Assembly (NCBI GenBank): GCA_963704565.1
Contig: OY969917.1
Location: 3,100,001-3,164,000, forward strand
From: Rhodoblastus sp963704565
Lineage (GTDB): Bacteria > Pseudomonadota > Alphaproteobacteria > Rhizobiales > Beijerinckiaceae
Direction: 5' to 3'
DNA: 64,000 nt
Shown here: positions 44,295 to 53,101 of the stretch, one piece after another
How positions within the stretch are numbered: position 1 is the first letter of the stretch
Layout of the letters: each line of letters opens with the position of its first letter
Made by a program: the position numbers and the translations under genes
Notes under the pieces: generated by a model
The model's input: the letters and a program-made list of their open reading frames with translations, nothing else
Databases searched by the model: none
Told to the model about the DNA's origin: nothing

Positions 44295-45299
44295 TTAAAC
44301 CGGGATGTCGAGAATGCCCGCGCGGCCGCTTTTGGCGCCGAACGCCAGCCGGGCGCCGTCCGCATTGAAGGCGAGCGCCGAAATGGCGTCGCGCGGCGCC
44401 TCCGTCTCCGTGCGGCGAACCAGGATTTCCGCGCCGTCGGTCAGGCGCACCAGCAGGATCCAGCCGTCGTCATAGCCGATGGCGACGACCAGCGCCTGGG
44501 GATGGAAGGCCACGGCGGTGGTCACGACATCGGGACGAACGCCGCATTCGCGCGGCGGCTGCCCCATCGGGCCGTCCTTGCCAGAAAAGGGCCAGACGAT
44601 GCAGCCGTCGGCGCCGGAGGTGGCGAGCCACAGCCCGTCATGCGACCACGAGAACGACCGCGTCTTGGCGGGATAGCCGGTCATGCGCATGTCCTTGCGG
44701 TCGGAAAGCCGCCAGCCGTGCAAGGCGTTTTCCTGCATCGAGGTGACGACGTAACGGGCGTCGGGCGACACGGTGACGTCGAGATGCGAGCCTTTCCAGG
44801 CGAGCGACTCCGGCTCGGCGGCGGCATTGGGGAACCACAGGCTCGCGCCATTGTAATGGGCGACCGCGAGGCGATAGCCTTTGGGGAAAAAGGCGAGGCC
44901 GCGCACGGTGGACGGCGCGCCGAAAGCCTTGATTTCGCCCTTGGGATCGCGGGCGTGGACGTTCTTGCCGCTGGACCAGGCCAGCGCCCCGTCCGCCCGG
45001 CAGGCCAAGGCGTCGATCCAGCCTTTTTCGCGCGCGAGAATTTCGGTGGCGCCGCCGGCGCCGGTCGCGGCGATAATTCCGTCGTCGCCGCCGGTATAGA
45101 ATTTCCTGCCGTCGCAGGCGGCGACCAGAACGGCGCCGTCGGCATGGGCCTTGATGCGGCGCTCCTCGCCGATCTCGGCCAGCAGAACGGTCCCGTCGGC
45201 CAGGGCGAAAGCGGGCAGGCGGCCGAGGAAGGCGGCGCCGACGACTTCGGCGCCGGCCTCGATCGGGGTCACGCGATCGGTGAGAGAACTCAGGCCCAT
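44295..45299 (-). CDS. WD40 repeat beta-propeller protein
   Basis: A 334-aa protein composed of WD40-like blades, for example ADGAVLVAACDGRKFYTGGDDG, SWSHDGLWLATSGADGCIVW and ALAFNADGARLAFGAKSG (each about 20 residues). No signal peptide or TM helix is present, so it is probably cytoplasmic. It lies 14 bp downstream of the metal-type ABC ATPase on the same strand, the main clue to its role. A propeller protein (AztD) is known as a periplasmic zinc chaperone in another zinc ABC system, but that one is exported, so I do not equate the two. Confidence 0.82.
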   Translation of the reverse strand: MGLSSLTDRVTPIEAGAEVVGAAFLGRLPAFALADGTVLLAEIGEERRIKAHADGAVLVAACDGRKFYTGGDDGIIAATGAGGATEILAREKGWIDALACRADGALAWSSGKNVHARDPKGEIKAFGAPSTVRGLAFFPKGYRLAVAHYNGASLWFPNAAAEPESLAWKGSHLDVTVSPDARYVVTSMQENALHGWRLSDRKDMRMTGYPAKTRSFSWSHDGLWLATSGADGCIVWPFSGKDGPMGQPPRECGVRPDVVTTAVAFHPQALVVAIGYDDGWILLVRLTDGAEILVRRTETEAPRDAISALAFNADGARLAFGAKSGRAGILDIPV

Positions 45300-45313
45300 T
45301 TATTCATCCATTT

Positions 45314-46057
45314 TTAGCCGACGCGGTCGCAGGCGCCGGCGCGGTCGTCGAAAGCTTCGTTCATCGTCCGGGCGCGGGCGAGATTTTCGTCGCCAAGCGC
45401 GGCGCCGGTCGGTCCCCAGGCGATCTTCTCGCGCGCCAGCAGCAGGCACTCCGGGAAATGGGCGCGGACGAGGTCGAAATCGTGCAGGACGGCGACGACG
45501 GTGCGCCCTTCCTTGTGCCACAGCGCGATCAACTCGATCAGGTCGTCGACCGTGCGCTCGTCGATCGCGGCGAAAGGCTCGTCGAGCAGCAGCAGGGAGG
45601 CGTCCTGCAGCAAGAGCCGCGCGAACAGCAGGCGCTGGGTCTGGCCGCCGGACAAGGCGCCGATCGGCCGGCGCTCGAAGCCGGCGAGCCCGACGGCGGC
45701 GAGCGCGTCATGCACTCTTTCCTCTTCGGCGCGGCTCAGCCCCCCGAACAGGCCGATGCGCCGCCACAGGCCCATGGCGGCGAGGTCGAAAACGTCGATC
45801 GGGAAACTCAGGTCGAGCTGCGCCGCCTGGGGCAGATAGCCGATGTCGCGCGGACGCGCGCCGCCGAGGTCGATCGAGCCGCCCATTGGTTTGAGATTGC
45901 CGGTCAGGGCCTTGAACAGGGTCGATTTGCCCGCGCCGTTCGGCCCGCAGACGGCGAGCAGCGCGCCCGGCGCGATTTCGCCTTCGAGATGATGCACGGC
46001 GGGATGCCGGTCGTAGCCCAGGGTCAGATCATGCAGCCGGATCAAGGGAGCGGTCAT
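45314..46057 (-). CDS. Metal-type ABC transporter ATP-binding protein (ZnuC/AztA-like)
   Basis: A 247-aa ABC ATPase. Walker A is GPNGAGKST, the signature LSGGQTQRLLFARLLLQ, Walker B LLLLDEPFAA and the H-loop VLHDFDL. The GYLPQAAQLDLSFPIDVFDLAAMGLW stretch (Q-loop and the region after it) is characteristic of Zn/Mn ATPases such as ZnuC, MntB and AztA. The ATG at 46057 overlaps the stop of a 59-aa His-rich membrane protein gene (ATGA). No permease or binding-protein gene is present on either side, so its transmembrane partner must be encoded elsewhere or be one of the small proteins. Confidence 0.88.
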   Translation of the reverse strand: MTAPLIRLHDLTLGYDRHPAVHHLEGEIAPGALLAVCGPNGAGKSTLFKALTGNLKPMGGSIDLGGARPRDIGYLPQAAQLDLSFPIDVFDLAAMGLWRRIGLFGGLSRAEEERVHDALAAVGLAGFERRPIGALSGGQTQRLLFARLLLQDASLLLLDEPFAAIDERTVDDLIELIALWHKEGRTVVAVLHDFDLVRAHFPECLLLAREKIAWGPTGAALGDENLARARTMNEAFDDRAGACDRVG

Positions 46058-46233
46058 GACAGAGCCCAATGCACGCCGCCCCACAGCAAGACCAGCGCCA
46101 CCGCGACAATGCCGAGGCGCTGGAGGGCGGAAAGCCGCAGCAGCGAGAAACCCGCCGCACGAGGCGCCGGACCATGGCGGTGATCGTGCGCATGATCGTG
46201 CGTGTGCTGCTCCATGCCGGCCATGATCCTCAT
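46054..46233 (-). CDS. Small His-rich single-pass membrane protein
   Basis: A 59-aa frame too short for routine detection. ATGs at 46233, 46224 and 46215 are possible starts. The N-terminus is His-rich (EQHTHDHAHDHRHGPAP, seven His in 13 residues), followed by a basic linker and one TM helix (RLGIVAVALVLLWGGVHWAL). The stop overlaps the ABC ATPase start in an ATGA, indicating coupled translation, which is the main evidence that it is real. The His cluster suggests metal binding, in line with the metal-type ATPase. No named family recognised. Confidence 0.68.
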   Translation of the reverse strand: MRIMAGMEQHTHDHAHDHRHGPAPRAAGFSLLRLSALQRLGIVAVALVLLWGGVHWALS

Positions 46234-46270
46234 GTTCCGAGGGAATGCAAGCCCTTGACGACGATGGCGA

Positions 46271-46507
46271 TCAGCGCCGGAAGGGCTCGTGGGCGACCGC
46301 CGCGCGCATGAAATAATAGAGCCCGACGAAGCCGAGGGCGATGAAGATCAGCTCGAAGGCGCGGGCGTAGCCCGGTCCGAGCTGGAAGATGCCGCCCAAA
46401 GCCCAGCCGGCCGCCCAGGAGGCGCCGACCAGCTCGGTGCCGACGAGAATGGCCAAAGCGATCAGGGTGCGCGCATTGGTCCAGTTGACGGGTTTCTTCT
46501 CGGACAT
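46271..46507 (-). CDS. Small two-TM membrane protein, hypothetical
   Basis: A 78-aa protein starting MSEKKPVNWTNARTL, with AGGAGAGG eight bases upstream of the ATG at 46507. The first helix is ALAILVGTELVGASWAAGWALGG and the second ELIFIALGFVGLYYFM, with a short periplasmic or cytoplasmic loop between. It is the first gene of the small unit that continues with the His-rich protein, the ABC ATPase and the WD40 protein. I do not recognise a named family; homologues annotated as hypothetical appear common in Hyphomicrobiales. Confidence 0.72.
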   Translation of the reverse strand: MSEKKPVNWTNARTLIALAILVGTELVGASWAAGWALGGIFQLGPGYARAFELIFIALGFVGLYYFMRAAVAHEPFRR

Positions 46508-46664
46508 TCTCAAGACCTCTCCTTATCCCCTCTAAACCAGACTTCATCCGCCGGCAATGTCGCGACGCTTGTGGCCGCCGGCTTTTTCGGGCAGAAAGGC
46601 GCGCCTGCCCGCCGCCCGCTGTCCGGCCAACTTTTGGCGCGTCTCCATGGAGCAAGAAAACACG

Positions 46665-47537
46665 ATGGCTCGTTTCCATTCCCCCCTCGCCGATTTCCGC
46701 AACGCCGCGCTCGCCTTTTCGCTCTGCGCCGCCCTGACCCCGGCCCTCGCCCAGACCCCCGCCGGCAATCCGAACCAGGCGCTGGCCACGGTGAATGGCG
46801 AGAATGTCACGGCCAATGACCTCGCCCAGGCGCAGGAGGATGTCGGCTCGACCCTGCCGCATCAGATGAACGACGCCGCCCGGCGCAAGGCGCTGCTGGA
46901 TTATCTCGTCGATCTCAAGCTGGTCACCCAGAAGGCGGTCGCCGACAAGATGGACCAGACGCCGGATTTCGCGGAGAAAATGGCCTATTACCGCGAAAAG
47001 CTGCTGATGGAAGGCTATCTCGGCAAGATCGCCAAGGACAGCGTCACCGACGCGGCGATCAAGGCGACCTATGACGAAGCCGCCAAGGCGCAGAAGCCGG
47101 AAGAGGAAATCCACGCCCTGCACATTCTCGTGCCGACCGAGAAAGAGGCCGAGGATGTCGAGAAGCGCGTGAAGGCGGGCGAGGATTTCGGCAAGCTCGC
47201 CGACCTTTTGTCGAAGGATCCCGGCTCCAAGGGCGGCGACCTGGGCTGGTTCACCAAGGACCGCATGGTGCCGGAATTCGCCGAGGTCGCCTTCGCCCTC
47301 CAGCCCGGTCAGGTCTCGCAGCCGGTCAAGACCCAATTCGGCTGGCATGTCATCAAGGTGCTGGAAAAGCGCACGAAGCCCTTCCCGCCGTTGGATCAGG
47401 TCCGCGACCAGCTCGACCGTTTCATCGCCCAGCGCGCCCAGAGCCAGGCGATCATGAAGCTGCGCGAGGGCGCCAAGATCACCCGCGCCGACGAGCCCGC
47501 GGGGGACGCCGCCAAGCCGGACGCGACGAAAAAGTAA
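46665..47537 (+). CDS. Parvulin-type peptidyl-prolyl cis-trans isomerase (PpiC/SurA-like)
   Basis: A periplasmic folding factor of 290 aa when started at the ATG at 46665; ATG 46647 is less likely. The signal peptide spans about residues 1-30, cleaved after PALAQ. A SurA-like N-terminal chaperone region follows (ALATVNGENVTANDLAQAQED, then a helical segment). The rotamase domain (about 145-240) contains ALHILVPTEKEAEDV, GGDLGWFTKDRMVPEFAEVA and the late TQFGWHVIKVLEKR. The C-terminal tail is Lys/Ala-rich. A strong intrinsic terminator follows. Confidence 0.93.
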   Translation: MARFHSPLADFRNAALAFSLCAALTPALAQTPAGNPNQALATVNGENVTANDLAQAQEDVGSTLPHQMNDAARRKALLDYLVDLKLVTQKAVADKMDQTPDFAEKMAYYREKLLMEGYLGKIAKDSVTDAAIKATYDEAAKAQKPEEEIHALHILVPTEKEAEDVEKRVKAGEDFGKLADLLSKDPGSKGGDLGWFTKDRMVPEFAEVAFALQPGQVSQPVKTQFGWHVIKVLEKRTKPFPPLDQVRDQLDRFIAQRAQSQAIMKLREGAKITRADEPAGDAAKPDATKK

Positions 47538-47557
47538 GGCGTTTCGGCGTCGCGACG

Positions 47558-47580
47558 AACCCCGCTTCGGCGGGGTTTTT
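47558..47580 (+). terminator. Intrinsic terminator after the parvulin gene
   Basis: AACCCCGCTTCGGCGGGGTT followed by TTT: a 6-bp GC stem (CCCCGC/GCGGGG) with a TTCG tetraloop and a U-run, 20 bp after the parvulin stop. Confidence 0.93.
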
Positions 47581-47706
47581 CGTGCAGCGTCATGCGGTCG
47601 CCGCATGACGGCCGCAAGGAAACGGTCATGCGGCGCCCAAACGGACTTGACGCCTTCCCTCAAGCCGACGACTAATCCGCGCGAACCAGATCGAAGAGTT
47701 CAGCCC

Positions 47707-48951
47707 ATGGCCGCCGCAAAAGTTTCGCCTCTCGCGCCCAAAACCCTCGCCGAATTGCCGCCGATCGAGGGCGTGCGCCTCGCCGCCGGCGCCGCCGGCA
47801 TCCGTTACACCGGCCGCACCGACGTGATGCTGGCGGTTTTCGACCAAGCCGCGACGGTCGCGGGCGTCTTCACCACCTCCAAATGCCCGTCGGCGCCGGT
47901 GGACTGGTGCCGCGACAAGCTGCGCCACGGCCGCGCCCGCGCTTTGGTGGTCAATTCCGGCAACGCCAACGCCTTTACCGGCAAGGCCGGGCGCGAGGCG
48001 GCCGAGCGCACGGCGAAATTGGCGGCCAAGGCCGTCGGCGCCGACGAAGACGAAATCTTTCTGGCTTCGACCGGCGTGATCGGCGAACCGCTCGACGCAT
48101 CGAAATTTGAAGGCGCGCTCGACCGTCTGGCGGCGGACGCCCGCGCCGACGGCTGGCTCGACGCCGCGCGCGCCATCATGACCACCGACACTTTCCCCAA
48201 AGTGGCGACGGCCAAGGCGACGATCGGCGGCGTGGAGGTGACGATCAACGGCATGGCCAAGGGCGCCGGCATGATCGCGCCCGATATGGCGACCATGCTG
48301 TCCTATGTCTTCACCGACGCCGCGATCTCGGCGGAAGCCTTGCAGAAACTGCTGGCAAAAGGCGTGAAAGACACGTTCAATGCGGTGACGGTGGACAGCG
48401 ACACCTCGACCTCCGACACATTGATGCTGTTCGCCACCGGCGCCGCCGAAAAGCGCGGCCAGAAAAAGGCGAAAAAGGCCGACGGCAAAAGCCTGAGGGA
48501 TTTCGCCGAAAAGCTGGACGCCGTGCTGCTCGACCTCGCCCAGCAGGTGGCGCGCGACGGCGAGGGGGCGCGCAAATTCATCGAAGTGCGGGTGACAGGC
48601 GCCGAAAGCGACAAGGCGGCCAAGAAGATCGCCTTTTCCATCGCCAATTCGCCCTTGGTCAAGACGGCGGCCGCCGGCGAGGACGCCAATTGGGGCCGGG
48701 TGGTGATGGCGGTGGGCAAGGCCGGCGAGAAAGCCGAGCGCGATCTGCTGTCGATCTGGTTCGGCGACATCCGCGTCGCCCATGAGGGCCGCCGCGATCC
48801 CGATTACGACGAGGCGGCGGCGAGCGCCGCGATGAAGCAGGACAAGATCGTTATTCGCGCCGATATCGGCCTCGGCAAGGGCGAGGCGACGGTCTGGACC
48901 TGCGACCTGACCAAGGACTATGTCGCGATCAACGGCGATTACCGTTCGTGA
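47707..48951 (+). CDS. argJ: Bifunctional ornithine acetyltransferase/N-acetylglutamate synthase
   Basis: ArgJ recycles acetyl groups between N-acetylornithine and glutamate in arginine synthesis. The 414-aa precursor self-cleaves before a threonine in the conserved GAGMIAPDMATMLSYVFTDA, between Ala and Thr, giving two subunits. Other typical segments are RALVVNSGNANAFTGKAG and VTVDSDTSTSDT. The start at 47707 has no strong ribosome binding site but matches the family N-terminus. The downstream mutT starts within its stop codon (GTGA). Confidence 0.95.
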   Translation: MAAAKVSPLAPKTLAELPPIEGVRLAAGAAGIRYTGRTDVMLAVFDQAATVAGVFTTSKCPSAPVDWCRDKLRHGRARALVVNSGNANAFTGKAGREAAERTAKLAAKAVGADEDEIFLASTGVIGEPLDASKFEGALDRLAADARADGWLDAARAIMTTDTFPKVATAKATIGGVEVTINGMAKGAGMIAPDMATMLSYVFTDAAISAEALQKLLAKGVKDTFNAVTVDSDTSTSDTLMLFATGAAEKRGQKKAKKADGKSLRDFAEKLDAVLLDLAQQVARDGEGARKFIEVRVTGAESDKAAKKIAFSIANSPLVKTAAAGEDANWGRVVMAVGKAGEKAERDLLSIWFGDIRVAHEGRRDPDYDEAAASAAMKQDKIVIRADIGLGKGEATVWTCDLTKDYVAINGDYRS

Positions 48952-49352
48952 CCAGACTTCTCCTTGTGGTCGCGGTCGCGCTGATCGACGCCGATCATCG
49001 GGTGCTGGTGGCGCAAAGGCCTCAAGGCAAGCAGCTCGCCGGGCTGTGGGAGTTTCCCGGCGGCAAGGTCGATGTCGGCGAGCGGCCGGAGCAGGCGCTG
49101 ATTCGCGAATTGCGCGAGGAACTGGGCATTGCGGTCAAGGCGCCCTGCCTCGCGCCCTTGACCTTCGCCAGTCACGCCTATGACGATTTCCATTTGCTGA
49201 TGCCGCTTTACGCCTGCCGGCGCTGGGAGGGGACGGTCATTTCGCGCGAGGGCCAGGCGCTGAAATGGCTCGATCCCCGGCGATTGCGCGAGCTACCCAT
49301 GCCGCCGGCCGACGCGCCGCTGATTCCCGCCCTGATCGACCTGCTCGCCTGA
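48948..49352 (+). CDS. mutT: 8-oxo-dGTP diphosphatase MutT
   Basis: A Nudix hydrolase of 134 aa that removes oxidised guanine nucleotides. The Nudix box is complete (GGKVDVGERPEQALIRELREELGI, residues about 37-60, with the metal-binding REXXEE). The N-terminus VVAVALIDADHRVLVAQRP fits MutT. It starts with GTG overlapping the argJ stop. The argJ-mutT pairing is common in alphaproteobacteria. Confidence 0.93.
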   Translation: MTRLLLVVAVALIDADHRVLVAQRPQGKQLAGLWEFPGGKVDVGERPEQALIRELREELGIAVKAPCLAPLTFASHAYDDFHLLMPLYACRRWEGTVISREGQALKWLDPRRLRELPMPPADAPLIPALIDLLA

Positions 49353-49621
49353 CCGGCGCATTCAGCTTTCATTCAGGTATTCGGGATTAGGAATGTTGCG
49401 TCGCAGCATCACACCGGCGCGATCTGGGGCCGGAAGTGGTGCGTAATTAGCCGTTAACCATCTGGTTTATATAACTATTAATGCAAATTTGGTGAAAGGC
49501 GCCTAAAGTTAGGACTTGAATTTTCTGTTGCAACGCAGCATATAAGCCCAAAGAAATGGGGAACGCGCTCCGAGGGTCGGAGCAACGGCGGCCTTTGGCC
49601 GCGAAAGGACAGGAATACCCT

Positions 49622-50209
49622 ATGGAACAGATGATGATCCATGGCGGCGTCATACGCAGATTGTGGCCAGCCGACCTTCCGGCGTTTCGGGACCATCTTT
49701 TGCGCCTGGACGCCAAGAGCCGTTACGACCGCTTTGCAATGGCGGTCAACGACGAGTTTCTGATCCGTTATGCGGAACGCTGCTTTGGCATCGACGACGT
49801 GATCTACGGATTTTACGTCGATGGCGGCTTGCGCGGCGCCGGCGAATTGCGGGCGGTCGGCAACAAGATCATTGGCGGCTCGGTCGAAGCCGCCTTCAGC
49901 GTCGAGAGAGAATGGCGCCGTCGCGGCGTCGGCACGGAGCTGATGTCGCGCATCGTGCGCGCCGCGCGCAACCGTCGCGCCGACGCGCTCTATATGTCCT
50001 GCCTCGCCAGCAATACGGCGATGCAGGGTCTGGCGCGCAAATTCTCGGCGGATTTGCGCTTCGAGACCGACGACATGACCGGAAAGCTGGTCGCGCGCGC
50101 GCCGAGCCCGGCCTCGGTCTGGGGCGAATTCGCCGACAATGCGACGAGCTTCGCCACCGCCATGCTCGATCTGCAAACCCGCGTGTTCTCGCTGCAGCCG
50201 CGGGCCTGA
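49622..50209 (+). CDS. GNAT-family N-acetyltransferase
   Basis: A 195-aa acetyltransferase fold. Acetyl-CoA binding motif A is seen as VEREWRRRGVGTELMSRIVR, and motif B as ADALYMSCLASNTAMQGLARKFSADL. The start at 49622 has AGGAA seven bases upstream. The C-terminal 40 residues form an extra helix. The substrate is unknown; proteins with the same RLLDAKSRYDRF-like N-terminus (here LRLDAKSRYDRFA) are common single-domain GNATs in Hyphomicrobiales. An intrinsic terminator follows. Confidence 0.88.
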   Translation: MEQMMIHGGVIRRLWPADLPAFRDHLLRLDAKSRYDRFAMAVNDEFLIRYAERCFGIDDVIYGFYVDGGLRGAGELRAVGNKIIGGSVEAAFSVEREWRRRGVGTELMSRIVRAARNRRADALYMSCLASNTAMQGLARKFSADLRFETDDMTGKLVARAPSPASVWGEFADNATSFATAMLDLQTRVFSLQPRA

Positions 50210-50230
50210 GCGAAACCGGAATGAAAAAGA

Positions 50231-50259
50231 AGGCGCGTCCTCACGGGCGCGCCTTTTTT
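50231..50259 (+). terminator. Intrinsic terminator after the GNAT gene
   Basis: AGGCGCG (50231-50237) pairs with CGCGCCT (50248-50254), followed by TTTTT. Confidence 0.9.
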
Positions 50260-50305
50260 GTTCGAAAGCCGTCAATAGGAAATCTAGCGCCGGGAGCGCT
50301 CTGCC

Positions 50306-50386
50306 GTCATTGCGAGCGGAGCGAAGCAATCCATGCAATCTTTCAACAGGTTGAGAGGTGGATTGCTTCGCTCCGCTCGCAATGAC
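50306..50386. repeat. Long perfect inverted repeat (REP-like), 28-bp arms
   Basis: The arm 50306-50333 (starts GTCATTGCGAGCGGAGCGAA) is the exact reverse complement of 50359-50386, separated by 25 bp. The arm sequence resembles a dispersed GTCATTGCGAGC element frequent in many proteobacterial genomes. It lies between the GNAT gene and the end of sdhB. Confidence 0.93.
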
Positions 50387-50415
50387 GAACGACTGCCTGC
50401 GTCACCGCTGCCGGA

Positions 50416-51195
50416 TCACGCCTGCCGGTCGATCAGCATGTTCTTGATTTCGGCGATCGCCTTGGCCGGGTTCAGGCCCTTGGGGCAGGCGCGGGCGCAG
50501 TTCAGGATGGTGTGGCAGCGATAGAGCCGGAACGGATCGTCGAGGAAGTCGAGCCTTTCACCGGTCGCCTCGTCGCGCGAATCGATCAGCCAGCGATAGG
50601 CCTGCAACAAAGCCGCGGGGCCGAGATAGCGCTCGCCGTTCCACCAGTAGGACGGGCAGGAGGTCGAGCAGCAGGCGCAGAGAATGCACTCGTAAAGGCC
50701 GTCGAGCTTGGAGCGATCCTCGGGCGATTGCAGCCATTCCTTTTCCGGCGCCGGGCTTTCGGTGTGGAGCCAGGGCTCGATCGAGGCGTGCTGGGCGTAA
50801 AAGACGGTGAGGTCGGGCACGAGATCCTTGACCACCGGCATATGCGGCAGCGGATTGATCTTGACCGGCGCCTTCACGTCGTCGATCGCCTTGGTGCAGG
50901 CGAGCGTGTTCTCGCCGTCGATATTCATCGAGCAGGAGCCGCAAATGCCTTCGCGGCAGGAGCGGCGCAAAGTCAGCGTCGGGTCGATCTTGTTCTTGAT
51001 ATAGAGCAAAGCGTCGAGCACCATCGGCCCGCAATCGTCGCGGTCGACATAATAAGTGTCGATCGTGGGATTGCGGCCGTCGTCCGGATTCCAGCGATAG
51101 ACGCGGAATTCGGTCAGGCGCTTGGCGCTCGGCGGCTTTGGCCAGACTTTTCCGGACCCGACTACGGAATTTTTGGGCAGCGTGAATTCAACCAT
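50416..51195 (-). CDS. sdhB: Succinate dehydrogenase iron-sulfur subunit
   Basis: A 259-aa subunit of complex II that carries electrons from FAD to quinone. Cysteine clusters are complete: the [2Fe-2S] ligands in SCREGICGSCSMNIDG, then the ferredoxin-like CILCACCSTSCPSYWW and CHTILNCARACPKGLNP. It ends the sdhCDAB operon, 15 bp after sdhA. Confidence 0.97.
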   Translation of the reverse strand: MVEFTLPKNSVVGSGKVWPKPPSAKRLTEFRVYRWNPDDGRNPTIDTYYVDRDDCGPMVLDALLYIKNKIDPTLTLRRSCREGICGSCSMNIDGENTLACTKAIDDVKAPVKINPLPHMPVVKDLVPDLTVFYAQHASIEPWLHTESPAPEKEWLQSPEDRSKLDGLYECILCACCSTSCPSYWWNGERYLGPAALLQAYRWLIDSRDEATGERLDFLDDPFRLYRCHTILNCARACPKGLNPAKAIAEIKNMLIDRQA

Positions 51196-51210
51196 CGGAA
51201 TTGCTCGATC

Positions 51211-53043
51211 TCAGTACACCCGGGCTTTCGGCTCGATATAGGCGATCTCGTCGGTCATCGTGTAGCTATGCACCGGACGGTAGTCGATCTTCACGGCCTT
51301 GGCCGCGTCGTCGATGGTCGCCAGAGTATGTTTCATCCAGTTGGCGTCGTCGCGGCTGGAAAAATCCTCGCGGGCATGGGCGCCGCGCGATTCCTTGCGG
51401 TTCTCGGCGCCGACCATGGTGACCGCCGCCTGGACGATCAGATTGTCGAATTCCAGCGTTTCGATCAGGTCGGAGTTCCAGACCAGCGAGCGGTCGGAGA
51501 CGCGCAGATCGTCGCGCGCCTTCCACACGTCGTGGATGAGCTTGACGCCCTCCTCCAGCACTTCGCCGGTGCGATAGACGGTGCAATGGCTCTGCATCGC
51601 CTTCTGCATGTTGAGGCGCAATTCGGCGGTCGGCGTGCCGCCATTGGCGTTGCGGCAGCGATCGAGGCGTGACAAAGCGCGGTCGGCCGAATCCTCCGGC
51701 AGGGCCTCCTGCGTGGCGCCGTGCTTGACGATTTCGGCGGCGCGCAAACCGGCGGCGCGGCCAAAGACGACCAGGTCGATCAGCGAATTGGAGCCGAGGC
51801 GATTGGCGCCGTGCACCGAGACGCAGGCCGCTTCGCCGATCGCCATCAGGCCGGGAACCACCACATCCGCGTCGTCGCCTTTCCTGGTCAGCGCTTCGCC
51901 GTGAAAATTGGTCGGGATGCCGCCCATGTTGTAATGGGCGGTCGGCAGGACCGGGATCGGCTCGCGGGTCACGTCCACGCCGGCGAAAATCTTGGCGCTT
52001 TCGGAAATGCCGGGCAGGCGCTCGTGCAGGATTTTCGGGTCGAGATGGTCGAGATGCAGGAAGATGTGGTCCTTGTTGCGGCCCACGCCCCGGCCTTCGC
52101 GGATTTCCATGGTCATGGCGCGCGAGACCATGTCGCGCGGCGCGAGATCCTTCACCGACGGCGCATAGCGCTCCATGAAGCGCTCGCCGGCCGAATTGGT
52201 GAGATAGCCGCCCTCGCCGCGCGCGCCCTCGGTGATCAGGCAGCCGGCGCCGTAGATGCCGGTCGGGTGGAACTGCACGAACTCCAGGTCCTGCAACGGC
52301 AGTCCGGCGCGTAAGACCATGCCGCCGCCGTCGCCGGTGCAGGTATGGGCGGAAGTGGCGGAGAAATAGGCGCGGCCATAGCCCCCCGTGGCCAGCATGA
52401 CGAGCTGGGCGCGGAAACGGTGGATGGTTCCGTCGTCCATCTTCAGGCAGACCACGCCGCGGCACTTGCCTTCGGCGTCCATGATCAGGTCGATGGCGAA
52501 ATATTCGATGAAGAATTCGGTCGAATGTTTCAGGGCCTGGCCATAGAGCGTGTGCAGCATGGCGTGGCCGGTGCGGTCGGCGGCGGCGCAGGTGCGCTGG
52601 GCCGGCGGACCCTTGCCGAAATCGGTGGTCATGCCGCCGAAGGGACGCTGGTAAATCTTGCCGTCGATGGTGCGGGAAAAGGGCACGCCCCAATGTTCGA
52701 GCTCATAGACCGCTTCGGGGGCGTTGCGGCACAAATATTCGATCGCGTCCTGGTCTCCGAGCCAGTCGGAGCCCTTGACGGTGTCGTACATGTGCCATTT
52801 CCAATTGTCCGGCCCCATATTGCCGAGCGAGGCTGCGACGCCGCCCTGGGCCGCGACCGTGTGCGAACGGGTGGGGAAGACCTTGGTCACGCAGGCGGTG
52901 CGCAGGCCGGCCTGGGCGCAGCCGACCGTGGCGCGCAGACCCGCGCCGCCGGCGCCGACGACGACCACGTCGAACGTATGGTCCACGATCGGGTAAGCCT
53001 TGCCGCCGAGAGCCGTTCTGGCCGGGGCGTCGTTGGAAGCCAT
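51211..53043 (-). CDS. sdhA: Succinate dehydrogenase flavoprotein subunit
   Basis: The 610-aa catalytic subunit oxidising succinate to fumarate. Seen are the FAD-binding VVVGAGGAGLRATVG, the covalent-FAD region FPTRSHTVAAQGGV with its His, the substrate-site motif QFHPTGIYGAG and RGEGGYLTNSAGERFM. Complete, in the usual order after sdhD. Confidence 0.97.
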   Translation of the reverse strand: MASNDAPARTALGGKAYPIVDHTFDVVVVGAGGAGLRATVGCAQAGLRTACVTKVFPTRSHTVAAQGGVAASLGNMGPDNWKWHMYDTVKGSDWLGDQDAIEYLCRNAPEAVYELEHWGVPFSRTIDGKIYQRPFGGMTTDFGKGPPAQRTCAAADRTGHAMLHTLYGQALKHSTEFFIEYFAIDLIMDAEGKCRGVVCLKMDDGTIHRFRAQLVMLATGGYGRAYFSATSAHTCTGDGGGMVLRAGLPLQDLEFVQFHPTGIYGAGCLITEGARGEGGYLTNSAGERFMERYAPSVKDLAPRDMVSRAMTMEIREGRGVGRNKDHIFLHLDHLDPKILHERLPGISESAKIFAGVDVTREPIPVLPTAHYNMGGIPTNFHGEALTRKGDDADVVVPGLMAIGEAACVSVHGANRLGSNSLIDLVVFGRAAGLRAAEIVKHGATQEALPEDSADRALSRLDRCRNANGGTPTAELRLNMQKAMQSHCTVYRTGEVLEEGVKLIHDVWKARDDLRVSDRSLVWNSDLIETLEFDNLIVQAAVTMVGAENRKESRGAHAREDFSSRDDANWMKHTLATIDDAAKAVKIDYRPVHSYTMTDEIAYIEPKARVY

Positions 53044-53101
53044 GGAAGAAACCTTCAGTCGGGAATTGCAAAAGGCCGGGCGCCGTGCGCCCGGGCGACA
53101 A

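Noticed and set aside
44295..45299. WD40 protein as the zinc chaperone AztD
   Set aside because: AztD is exported, whereas this protein has no signal peptide, and aztB and aztC are absent.
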